A stretch of DNA of 64,000 nucleotides from Allobogoriella deserti. Its GTDB lineage: Bacteria > Actinomycetota > Actinomycetes > Actinomycetales > Actinomycetaceae. Positions 51,045-59,643 of the stretch are shown here, one piece after another. The notes beneath the pieces were generated by a model. The model was not told the origin of the DNA and ran no database searches. It saw nothing but the letters and a program-made list of their open reading frames with translations. The translations under genes were made by a program, and so were the position numbers. Each line of letters starts with the position of its first letter. Position 1 is the first letter of the stretch. The DNA is taken from assembly GCF_042680605.1 (NCBI RefSeq), contig NZ_JBHUEE010000010.1, positions 62,001 through 126,000 on the forward strand, given 5' to 3'.

Positions 51045-51050
51045 TAGCAT
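51045..51050 (+). promoter_or_regulatory. -10 box for the giant surface protein unit
   Basis: TAGCAT lies ~52 bp upstream of GTG 51103, in the gap between the two transcription units. A weak hairpin at 50935-50958 (GGGCCG with CGGCCC) could end the first unit. No clear -35. Confidence 0.4.
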
Positions 51051-51102
51051 CGCTGCGGTCCTCGTGGCCAGGACTGAGGCAGCTTCTTGGGGGGAACGTT
51101 CC

Positions 51103-54100
51103 GTGCGTCGACTGAGAACGCGCGAGAAGGCAGCACAGCCGCGTGCGACCGGCCGTGCCGCCGAACGGCGTCGACGCAACCGCCGCAGACTCATCGGCGG
51201 CGGGGTGCTCGGGATCCTCACCGGCGGCGTCATCGCCGCCAGTCTCCTCTACGACGGCACCGCGACGGCCGACGTCGAACTGCACGACGGAGGCGTCTGG
51301 GTCAGTAACGGCTCGGAGACGCGGGTGGGCCGGGTCAACTACCCGGTCCAGCAGCTCGACGGGTCGGTGACCTCGACCAGTCAAGAGATCGACGTCCTCC
51401 AGCATGGTTCGCAGGTCCTCTCCGTCGATTCCGGCGCCAACCTCCTCAACGTCGTCGACCCCGCCACGGTCAGCATGACCGACGGGGCGGTCACGCTTCC
51501 CTCGCAGCACGACGTCGAGATGGGGGGCGGGGTGGTCGCCGTCCTCGACGTCGCATCCGGCCAGGTGCGTACGGCGCCGTTCAGCGGGCTCGGTCTGCTC
51601 GCCTCCGAGGACGCCGAGCCGCAGGCCTCGCTCGGAGGCGACGCGGCGGTGGCGGTCGGGCGGGACGGCACCACCTACGGCGTCTCCACCGACGACGGCA
51701 CCGTCACCACCATCCCCAAGGGCACCGAACAGCGCCAGGCCGAGGCGGCGCAGGCGGCCGAGGACGGAGAGGACGGCGAGCAGGTCGAGCCCGTCGAGCT
51801 GGAGACGGCCGACCTGGGCCTCGCCCCGCGGCTGTTCGAGGAGGCGGAGACCCAGGTCAGCGTCGTGGGCTCGACGCCGGTGGTGCTCGTGCGAACAGCC
51901 GAGGACGAGCTCTGGCTCGCACGCCCCGACGCCGAGCCGGTCAATCTGACCGGGCTCGAACTCGACGTCTCCGAGGTACGGCTGCAGGAGGTCAGCGCCG
52001 AGCAGGACGACGTCATCCTCACCACCCGCGACGCCCTCGTCCATGTCCCGCTCGACGGGGACGACCCATCCGTGGTCCGGGCCCCGGCAGCCGGCAGCCC
52101 CGCGACCCCCCTCGTGGTGAGCGGCTGCGTGCACGCCGCGTGGGCGGGCTCGGAGAGCACCTACCTCCAGCAGTGCGGGGACGGGGCCCCCACCGAGGCC
52201 GCCATCCCGGACACGGTCGACGACTCGGAGCTCGAGTTCCGGACCAATCACGGCCTGGTGGTCCTCAACGACACCCTCACCGGGACCGTCTACCTGGTGA
52301 ACGAGGCGATGACGATCGTCGAGAACTGGGACGACGTCACCCCGCCCGAGTCCACCAAGGAGGAAGAGGAGGAGTCCCAGCAGGACATCACCGACCAGTT
52401 GCCGCTGGACCGCGAGGCGGAGAACCGCGACCCGATCGCGGAGGACGACACCTTCGGCGTGCGGCCCGGCTCGACGACCGTGCTCGAGGTCCTCGCGAAC
52501 GACTCCGACCCGGACGGCGACCTGCTCACGATCGACTCGGTCGACGGGTTCCCCGAGTCCGTGGGCGAGGTGCGCACGGTCATGGGCGGCCGGGCACTCC
52601 AGGTCTCGGTGCCCGAGGACGCCAGCGGTGGCGGCAGCTTCAGCTACACGGTCGATGACGGGCGCGAAGGCTCGGACGACGCCACCGTCTCGCTGTCGGT
52701 GGTCCCGGAGTCCCAGAACAGCCCACCCGAGCAGGTGCGGGACACCCGGATGACCATCGCGTCGGGGGCGACCGGCTCGGTCAACATCCTGCAGGACATG
52801 CAGGACCCCGACGGCGACGAGCTCGTGGTGCTCGGCGCCGAGGGCCCCGAGGACGACACGGTCCGGTATACCCCGGACGGGTCGATCGAGTTCGTCGACT
52901 CCGGCGTGGAGGCGGGGGCCAAGCAGATCGAGGTCACCGTCTCCGACGGGCGCGAATCGACCACAGCCGTGGTCGACGTCGACGTGCGCAGCGAGGGCGA
53001 CCTCCCCCCGATCCCGGTCTACGACTACGTCAAGGCCTCGACCGGCGAGGAGGTGGTCGTCGAGCCCCTGGAGAACGACACCGACCCGTCGGGGGAGCCG
53101 CTCCGTCTCGCGGACGTGCGTGCGGAGAACGGGGACGGCACGATCACACCCGACTACGACGCCGGGACCTTCCGCTTCAGTGCCGAGCGCGCCGGCTCGT
53201 ACTATCTGACCTACGCCGTCGTCAACGACACCGGCAAGGACGCCAGCGGCCTGATCCGGGTCGAGGTGACCGACCCGGAGGACGGACCGCCGGTGGCGGT
53301 GCAGGACACCGCGCTGTTGCCCAACGGCGGCAACGTCCTCGTGGACGTCCTCGCCAACGACGAGGATCCCTCGGGGCGGTTGCTCGCGGTCCAGCAGGTC
53401 GACGTGCCCCCGGAGTCCGGGCTCGTCGTCTCGGTGCTCGAGCACCGCATCCTCAAGATCAGCTCCCAGCAGGCCCTCTCGACGCCGGTACGCCTGACAT
53501 ACACCGTCTCCAACGGTGAGCAGAGCGCCGACGGCCAGGTGGTCGTCATGCCGGTGGCGAGCGACTCCGCCTCCCAGCCGCCGGTGGCCGAGAACGACAC
53601 CGCGACCGTCCGCGCCGGGGACTTCGTCACCATCCCGGTGCTCCAGAACGACTCCCACCCCGCGGGCCTGGAGTTCGAGCTCGACCACGAACTCGTCGAC
53701 GAGCCCGATGCCGGGCTGTTCTTCGTCTCCGGTGACACCCTGCGCTACCGCGCACCCGAGCAGCCGCAACAGGTCGAGGTCGTGTACCGGATCGTCGACG
53801 AGGCCGGCAACGAGGCCTCGGCCCGGGTGACCGTCCACGTGCAGGCGAACACGGAGAACAACTCCGCCCCGCAGCCAGAACCGGTGGACACGCGCGCCTT
53901 CAGCGGCGAACGCATCCGCGTGCAGGTCCCGCTGTTCGGCATCGACCCGGACGGCGACTCGGTCCAGCTGCTCGGCACCGGCGACGCCCCGGAGCTCGGA
54001 CGCATCGTCGAGGTCGGGCCGGGCTACTTCGACTACGAGGCATACGGGGACCAGCACGGGACCGACGAGTTCACCTACATCGTCCGCGACCGGCTCGGAC

Positions 54101-57100
54101 TCGTCGCCGAGGCCCCGGTGCGGATCGGCGTCGTCCCGCCACCGGAGCGCAACCGGTCACCGGAGGCGCAGGACGACGAGGTGATCGCGCGACCCGGACG
54201 CGAGGTGACCGTCGACGTCCTCGCCAACGACACCGACCCGGACGGCGACCCGCTGTACCTGCCGACCGGCGACCTCGGCGAGCCGTTCGACCCGGTCGAG
54301 GGCGTCGACATCAGCGCGGAGGACGGGGTGCTCAAGATCGTCACCCCGCAGGAGGAGACGAGCTTCACCGTCGCGTACCACGTCACCGACGGCCGCGGCG
54401 GGCAGGACACCGGCCTGGTGGAGGTGACCGTCTCCGAGGACGCGCCGTTGCAGGCCCCGATCGCGCGCGACGATCTCGTCCCGGCCGCCGACATCATCGA
54501 TCACGACACCGTGACGGTCCCGGTGCTGGACAACGACGAGGACCCGGACGGCACCACGGACCAGCTACGGGTGTCCGTGCCGGACGCGCCCGACGGCGTC
54601 TCGGTGGTCAACAACCAGGTCCGCGCCCCGGTCGAGGCCGAACGACGCGTCCTGACCTACCAGATCGAGGACCAGGACGGGAACGTCGCCTACGCGTTCA
54701 TCGACATCCCGGGAGTCGAGGACACCGGCCCGGTCCTGCGCACCGACGCCCCGCCGGTCGAGGTGCGCACCGGCGAGCGGGTCGAACTGGCTCTCGAGGA
54801 CTACGTGGTCAGCCCCAGCGGCGGCGACGTGCGCCTTACGGACTCCTCCGGGGTCACCGCCACGAACTCCAACGGCGACGCGCCGGTGGTGGACGCGACC
54901 ACGCTGCAGTTCACCTCGGCGGCCGGCTACTCCGGCCCGGCCGCGCTGACGTTCGAGGTCACCGACGGTGAGTCCGCCGAGGAGGGCCTCAGCTCGGTGC
55001 TGACGCTGCCGATCACGGTGCTGCCGGACGGCGACAACACCCCGCCCACCTTCGAGGGCGGCAGTGTGGAGGTCGCTCCGGGCGAGGAGCCGGTGGTGCT
55101 GAACCTGCGGAATCTGGTGCAGGACCCGGACACCGCCGACTTCAACCAGCTCGCCTACGAGGTCACCGACATCCCCGACGGGCTGGACGTCGAGCTCGAC
55201 GGGCCGTACCTCTCGGTCTCCGCCGCCACCGACACCCCGGCCGATACCGAGCACGACATCGGGATCACGGTCGCCGACCCGGTCAACGACCCGGTGCCCG
55301 GCACCGTCGTCGCCAGCGTCGTTCCCTCGAACCGCCCGCTGCCCGGCGTGCAGGACCGTGACCTCGGCACGCTCGAACAGGGTGAGTCGGTCACTGTCCC
55401 CGTCCTGGACGGCGCCTACAACCCGTTCCCCGGCGAACCGATGGAGGTCGTCTCGGCGCAGACCGAGACGGGCACCGTCGACGCGACCACGGACGGTGAC
55501 TCGGTGACCGTCACGCCCGGTGAGGACTTCGTCGGCCGCGGCGTCGTCGCGTTCACCGTCATGGACGCCACCGGCGACGCCCGCCGCCAGGTCGAGGGCC
55601 GGCTCACGATGAACGTCATCGGCGTCCCGGAGCGGCCCACCCCGCCGCGCGTCGAGGAGGTCGGTGACCGGGAGGTCGTCCTGAACTGGACCGCTCCGGG
55701 GAACAACGGCGCGCCGATCACGGGCTACACCGTCGAGGCGTCCGACGGATCGACGACCCAGTGCCCGACGACGACATGCACGATCGGCGGCCTGACGAAC
55801 AACGTCGAGTACACCTTCACCGTGACCGCCACCAACTCGGTCGGCGACTCCGAACCCTCGGGGTCGTCCGCCACCGCGCGGCCCGACGTCAAGCCCGAGG
55901 CGCCGCAACCGCCGACTCTGACGTTCGGAGACCAGCAGCTCGAGATCGAGTGGAACCAGCCGCACTCGGACGGCTCCCCGGTGGAGTCCTACGACCTGAT
56001 GATCTCGCCCTCGGCCGGTGGTGGTCAGGTCAACGTCTCCGGTACGAGCTACACCTGGACCGGGCTGGAGAACGGGCAGGAGTACCGGGTGCAGGTCCGT
56101 GCGCGGAACCAGGCGCCGGATCCCTCGGACTGGTCCGGATGGTCCCAGGGTGAGGTCCCGGCCGGGCCGCCGGCCAGGCCCGCCGCGCCGCAGGTCCAGC
56201 GGGTGGACGACCCGGTCGCCGAACAGATCACCGGCTCGTGGCAGCCGCCGAACAACAACGGGGACGCCATCTCGGAGTACCGCGTGACGATCCAGCGGGA
56301 CGGAGCACGGTTCAAGCAGTTCACGACGTCGGACACCTCCTTCCAGGAGGACGCGCCCGCCGGTTCGGACTACACGGTGTCCGTGGCGGCCCGGAACAAG
56401 GCCGGCTGGGGCGAGACGTCCTCGCAGTCGCAGTCCGTCCGCTCGTTCGCCCGGCCGTCGCAACCGGGCCAACCGACGGCCACCGCGACCGGGGACTCCG
56501 GTGAGGTCCAGCTCGAGTTCCGCAACTCGCAGCCGAACGGTGACACGATCCGCGGCTACCAGGTCTCGATCAACGGTGGCGGGTGGCAGTCGCTCCGCTC
56601 GGACCGGACCGTCCAGGGCCTGAGCAACGGCAGCCAGTACACCTTCCGGGTGCGTGCCATGAACAGCTACGCGTCCCCGCCGTCCCAGGCCTCCGGTGCG
56701 GCGGTTCCGTACGGCGACATGGGCAGTGCGAGCCTGAACGCGAGCCGCACCCAGGACCGCGAGGTGACGTTCTCCTGGTCGCTTCCGGATGGGAACGGCC
56801 GGGACGTCGAGAGTCAGCAGATCCGCTACCGGACCAACGGTGGCAGCTGGAGCGGATGGTCCAACATCAACCGCCAGGGGAGCTCGACCCAGGGTGGGGA
56901 GTACAGCACCACCTACGAGGCCGAGGTCCGCGTGGTCCGCGAGGACGGGCAGCAACGGACGGCCCAGGCCAGCGAACGCACCGTCAACCCGCCGCCACCG
57001 CCCGATCCGTCGGTCACGCTCGTGCGGGACCGCGACGGCTACCACCCGCCCGGTGACCCGGACGGCACGTGCACGCACTCCTCGTGCGCCTACATCGACT

Positions 57101-57306
57101 TCAGGTACAGCGATCTCCCGGCCGGGAACTACCGGATCGAGATCCACGCGAGCCAGACCACGGAGGGCAACCCCTGGCGGACGTACAACGCGCACCTGAG
57201 CGGTGACGGCCGATGGAACAGCACCGCGTACCGCGGTAACCCGGGTGAGCGGGTCACCGTCCGGATCTCCGGTCCGGCGAGCGCGTCCGACACCGTGACC
57301 TGGTGA
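51103..57306 (+). CDS. Giant surface protein with Ig-like and fibronectin III repeats
   Basis: This protein of ~2067 residues is a type II anchored surface protein. Its order is an Arg-rich cytoplasmic N-terminus (1-29), one transmembrane helix (30-51), a ~350-residue beta-rich domain with propeller-like repeats, and an acidic linker. Ig/cadherin-like domains follow, with NDSDPDGD-type Ca-binding motifs near residues 465, 568, 658, 752, 849, 947, 1043 and 1144. More Ig-like sequence runs to about 1505. About five fibronectin III domains follow (1508-1965), then a C-terminal ~90-residue cap with CTHSSC. GTG 51103 follows GGGGGGA; GTG 51064 is an alternative. It is the FN3 component of the PFNA-type locus. 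Confidence 0.92.
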   Translation: MRRLRTREKAAQPRATGRAAERRRRNRRRLIGGGVLGILTGGVIAASLLYDGTATADVELHDGGVWVSNGSETRVGRVNYPVQQLDGSVTSTSQEIDVLQHGSQVLSVDSGANLLNVVDPATVSMTDGAVTLPSQHDVEMGGGVVAVLDVASGQVRTAPFSGLGLLASEDAEPQASLGGDAAVAVGRDGTTYGVSTDDGTVTTIPKGTEQRQAEAAQAAEDGEDGEQVEPVELETADLGLAPRLFEEAETQVSVVGSTPVVLVRTAEDELWLARPDAEPVNLTGLELDVSEVRLQEVSAEQDDVILTTRDALVHVPLDGDDPSVVRAPAAGSPATPLVVSGCVHAAWAGSESTYLQQCGDGAPTEAAIPDTVDDSELEFRTNHGLVVLNDTLTGTVYLVNEAMTIVENWDDVTPPESTKEEEEESQQDITDQLPLDREAENRDPIAEDDTFGVRPGSTTVLEVLANDSDPDGDLLTIDSVDGFPESVGEVRTVMGGRALQVSVPEDASGGGSFSYTVDDGREGSDDATVSLSVVPESQNSPPEQVRDTRMTIASGATGSVNILQDMQDPDGDELVVLGAEGPEDDTVRYTPDGSIEFVDSGVEAGAKQIEVTVSDGRESTTAVVDVDVRSEGDLPPIPVYDYVKASTGEEVVVEPLENDTDPSGEPLRLADVRAENGDGTITPDYDAGTFRFSAERAGSYYLTYAVVNDTGKDASGLIRVEVTDPEDGPPVAVQDTALLPNGGNVLVDVLANDEDPSGRLLAVQQVDVPPESGLVVSVLEHRILKISSQQALSTPVRLTYTVSNGEQSADGQVVVMPVASDSASQPPVAENDTATVRAGDFVTIPVLQNDSHPAGLEFELDHELVDEPDAGLFFVSGDTLRYRAPEQPQQVEVVYRIVDEAGNEASARVTVHVQANTENNSAPQPEPVDTRAFSGERIRVQVPLFGIDPDGDSVQLLGTGDAPELGRIVEVGPGYFDYEAYGDQHGTDEFTYIVRDRLGLVAEAPVRIGVVPPPERNRSPEAQDDEVIARPGREVTVDVLANDTDPDGDPLYLPTGDLGEPFDPVEGVDISAEDGVLKIVTPQEETSFTVAYHVTDGRGGQDTGLVEVTVSEDAPLQAPIARDDLVPAADIIDHDTVTVPVLDNDEDPDGTTDQLRVSVPDAPDGVSVVNNQVRAPVEAERRVLTYQIEDQDGNVAYAFIDIPGVEDTGPVLRTDAPPVEVRTGERVELALEDYVVSPSGGDVRLTDSSGVTATNSNGDAPVVDATTLQFTSAAGYSGPAALTFEVTDGESAEEGLSSVLTLPITVLPDGDNTPPTFEGGSVEVAPGEEPVVLNLRNLVQDPDTADFNQLAYEVTDIPDGLDVELDGPYLSVSAATDTPADTEHDIGITVADPVNDPVPGTVVASVVPSNRPLPGVQDRDLGTLEQGESVTVPVLDGAYNPFPGEPMEVVSAQTETGTVDATTDGDSVTVTPGEDFVGRGVVAFTVMDATGDARRQVEGRLTMNVIGVPERPTPPRVEEVGDREVVLNWTAPGNNGAPITGYTVEASDGSTTQCPTTTCTIGGLTNNVEYTFTVTATNSVGDSEPSGSSATARPDVKPEAPQPPTLTFGDQQLEIEWNQPHSDGSPVESYDLMISPSAGGGQVNVSGTSYTWTGLENGQEYRVQVRARNQAPDPSDWSGWSQGEVPAGPPARPAAPQVQRVDDPVAEQITGSWQPPNNNGDAISEYRVTIQRDGARFKQFTTSDTSFQEDAPAGSDYTVSVAARNKAGWGETSSQSQSVRSFARPSQPGQPTATATGDSGEVQLEFRNSQPNGDTIRGYQVSINGGGWQSLRSDRTVQGLSNGSQYTFRVRAMNSYASPPSQASGAAVPYGDMGSASLNASRTQDREVTFSWSLPDGNGRDVESQQIRYRTNGGSWSGWSNINRQGSSTQGGEYSTTYEAEVRVVREDGQQRTAQASERTVNPPPPPDPSVTLVRDRDGYHPPGDPDGTCTHSSCAYIDFRYSDLPAGNYRIEIHASQTTEGNPWRTYNAHLSGDGRWNSTAYRGNPGERVTVRISGPASASDTVTW

Positions 57307-57352
57307 GCCCTGACCGACCGCCCATCACCCGAGGAACGAGGCAGCAATCCAG

Positions 57353-58354
57353 ATGACTACCCCGACCGCCCAGACCACCGAGGTCATGACCCAGGAGCAG
57401 GCCTCCTGGTTCGCCGACACCTTCACCCGGATCGTCGGCAACGTCTCCGCCGCCGTCCTCGGCAAGGAGAACGTGGTGCGGCTGGTCGTCACCACGTTGC
57501 TCTCGGGTGGGCACCTGTTGCTGGAGGACTACCCGGGCACCGGTAAGACCCAGCTCGCCCGGGCGCTCGGCCAGACGTTGCAGGCCACCTCGAGCCGCAT
57601 CCAGTTCACCCCGGACCTGCTGCCCTCGGACGTCACGGGCGTGTCGATCTTCGATCCGAAGGCCCAGACGTTCGAGTTCCACGAGGGCCCGGTCTTCGCC
57701 AACGTCGTCCTCGCCGACGAGATCAACCGCGCCTCGCCCAAGACGCAGTCCGCCCTGCTCGAGGTCATGGAGGAGGGCCGGGTCACGGTCGACGGCGTGA
57801 CCCACCAGGTGGCCAAGCCGTTCATCGTGCTCGCGACGCAGAACCCGATCGAGCAGGCCGGCACCTACAAGCTGCCGGAGGCGCAGCTCGACCGGTTCCT
57901 CATGAAGACCTCCGTCGGGTACCCGGACCAGGCCGCGACCGTAGAGATCCTGCACGGTTCGGCCCAGCGGGACCGGGCGGGAGCGCTGCAGCCGGTCATC
58001 ACCGGCCAGGCCGTCTCGGACATGGTCCGTCTCGCCGACGGCGTCCACGTGGACCCCTCTGTGCTCGAGTACGTCTCGACCATCGTCGCCGAGACCCGGC
58101 GCGCCCCTGGCGTCGTCCTCGGTGTCTCGGTGCGCGGTGCCCTCTCTCTCGTGCGGGCCACCAAGACGTGGGCGGCCGCGCACGGACGCAACTACGTCAT
58201 CCCGGACGACGTCCAGGAGCTCGCCGAGCCCGTGCTGGCGCACCGGCTCGTGCTGGAGGCCGAGGCCGAGTTCGAGGGCGCCACCGCGCCCGACGCGCTG
58301 GCGACGGTGCTCTCCGACGTGCCGCCGCCGACCATGCGAGCCGCCGGCGCATGA
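57353..58354 (+). CDS. MoxR-family AAA ATPase
   Basis: This 333-residue cytosolic ATPase has Walker A in LLLEDYPGTGKTQLARAL (usual LxGxPGxGKT) and Walker B VVLADEINRASPKTQSALLEVMEE. Sensor 1 is VLATQNPIEQAGTYKLPEAQ; the helical lid follows. MoxR ATPases act as chaperones for assembly of partner proteins, often with DUF58 and VWA genes. It begins 46 bp after the surface protein stop. Its stop overlaps the DUF58 start (ATGA). Confidence 0.95.
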   Translation: MTTPTAQTTEVMTQEQASWFADTFTRIVGNVSAAVLGKENVVRLVVTTLLSGGHLLLEDYPGTGKTQLARALGQTLQATSSRIQFTPDLLPSDVTGVSIFDPKAQTFEFHEGPVFANVVLADEINRASPKTQSALLEVMEEGRVTVDGVTHQVAKPFIVLATQNPIEQAGTYKLPEAQLDRFLMKTSVGYPDQAATVEILHGSAQRDRAGALQPVITGQAVSDMVRLADGVHVDPSVLEYVSTIVAETRRAPGVVLGVSVRGALSLVRATKTWAAAHGRNYVIPDDVQELAEPVLAHRLVLEAEAEFEGATAPDALATVLSDVPPPTMRAAGA

Positions 58355-59643
58355 CGCAGGAGACCACCGGCAGGGAGACGACGGGGCGGATCAGCTCGAC
58401 CTCGCGCACCAGTTTCACCCAGCGCCTGTCCACGATCCCGGGCGCGCAGGAGGCGTTGGAACGCACCCGCGTGCCGCGGCAGCTCATCAGCGGGGCGTTG
58501 CGCTGGGTCGCCGTCGTCGGCTGGGTGGTGCTGTTCACCGGCGCGCTGTGCTGGTACGCCGGGCGGCGGCTCGGGTGGCTGGAGCTGGCCGTGGCCGGCG
58601 TCGCGCTCGTGGCCGTGTTCGTGGCCGCTCTGGTGTTCACCCTCGGACGCCAGCCCTACGCCGTCGACCTGCGGCTGTCCGACCGGCGCGTCGCGGTCGG
58701 GGACCGGGCGATGGCCGGCATCGTGGTCCGGAACACCTCCCACCACCGCGTGATGCCCGCCCGGATCGAGATGCCGGTCGGGGCCGCGGAGGTCACCTTC
58801 GCGCTGCCGGCACTCTCCGGTGGCGCCGAACACGAGGAGCTCTTCGCCATCCCGACCTCCCGCCGGGCTGTCATCGACGTCGGACCGGTGCGGTCGGTCC
58901 GCGGCGACCCGCTCGGCCTGGTCCGCCGCGCGATGACCTGGACCGAGGTGGAAGAGCTGTTCGTCCACCCGCGCACCGTCCGCCTCGCCTCATCCGCGGC
59001 CGGATTCCTGCACGACCTCGAGGGGCAGACCACCCGGGACATCACCCCCTCCGACCTCGCCTTCCACGCGCTGCGGGAGTACATCCCGGGGGACGACCGG
59101 CGACACATCCACTGGCGCTCGACCGCCCGCACCGGCACCCTCATGGTCCGCCAGTTCGAGGAGACCCGCCGCTCGCACATCGTCGTCGCCCTCAGCCGCA
59201 ACCGCGCCGACTACTACGACGACGAGGAGCTGGAGACCGCGATCTCCGCGGCGGGGTCCCTCGGTCTGCAGGCGTTCGCGGAAGAGAAGGACCTCACCGT
59301 CCTGACCAGTCATGAGCGGCTCACGGCGCTGTCCCGGCGGCAACTGCTGGACGAGCTCACCCGGCTCGAGCCCGGAGCCGGTACGCAGAGCGTGATCTCG
59401 ATGGCGCAGACGGTCAGCAGCGAGATCGAGCACGCCTCCCTGGCCATCCTCGTCTGCGGATCGGCCGTCACCGCGCACGACCTGCGCGCCGCCGGAGCCG
59501 TGCTGCCCATCGGGGTCCGCGCGCTGGCCATCCGCGCCGACGGCGACGCCACGCCCGGGGTCTCGACCGTCGGCGTCGTCACCGTCGTGACCGTCCCGAC
59601 GCTGGACGATCTGCCCCACTCGCTACGGAAGGCGATGCGGTGA
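58351..59643 (+). CDS. DUF58 membrane protein
   Basis: This 430-residue protein has two transmembrane helices near residues 48-95, a beta-rich segment (about 100-210) and the DUF58 signature EYIPGDDRRHIHWRSTARTG (near 248-267). A VWA-like C-terminal domain follows. DUF58 proteins pair with MoxR ATPases and transglutaminase-fold proteins, as here. The cell role is unknown; involvement in cell envelope assembly has been proposed. It is coupled to moxR (ATGA) and the next gene (GTGA). Confidence 0.93.
   Translation: MTQETTGRETTGRISSTSRTSFTQRLSTIPGAQEALERTRVPRQLISGALRWVAVVGWVVLFTGALCWYAGRRLGWLELAVAGVALVAVFVAALVFTLGRQPYAVDLRLSDRRVAVGDRAMAGIVVRNTSHHRVMPARIEMPVGAAEVTFALPALSGGAEHEELFAIPTSRRAVIDVGPVRSVRGDPLGLVRRAMTWTEVEELFVHPRTVRLASSAAGFLHDLEGQTTRDITPSDLAFHALREYIPGDDRRHIHWRSTARTGTLMVRQFEETRRSHIVVALSRNRADYYDDEELETAISAAGSLGLQAFAEEKDLTVLTSHERLTALSRRQLLDELTRLEPGAGTQSVISMAQTVSSEIEHASLAILVCGSAVTAHDLRAAGAVLPIGVRALAIRADGDATPGVSTVGVVTVVTVPTLDDLPHSLRKAMR

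Noticed and set aside
51040..57195. Long open frames of about 1005 and 876 codons opposite the giant surface protein
   Set aside because: They mirror the third-position GC of the real gene, show only low-complexity Arg/Val/Gly/Asp composition, and match no domain; the plus-strand frame has clear Ig and FN3 motifs.
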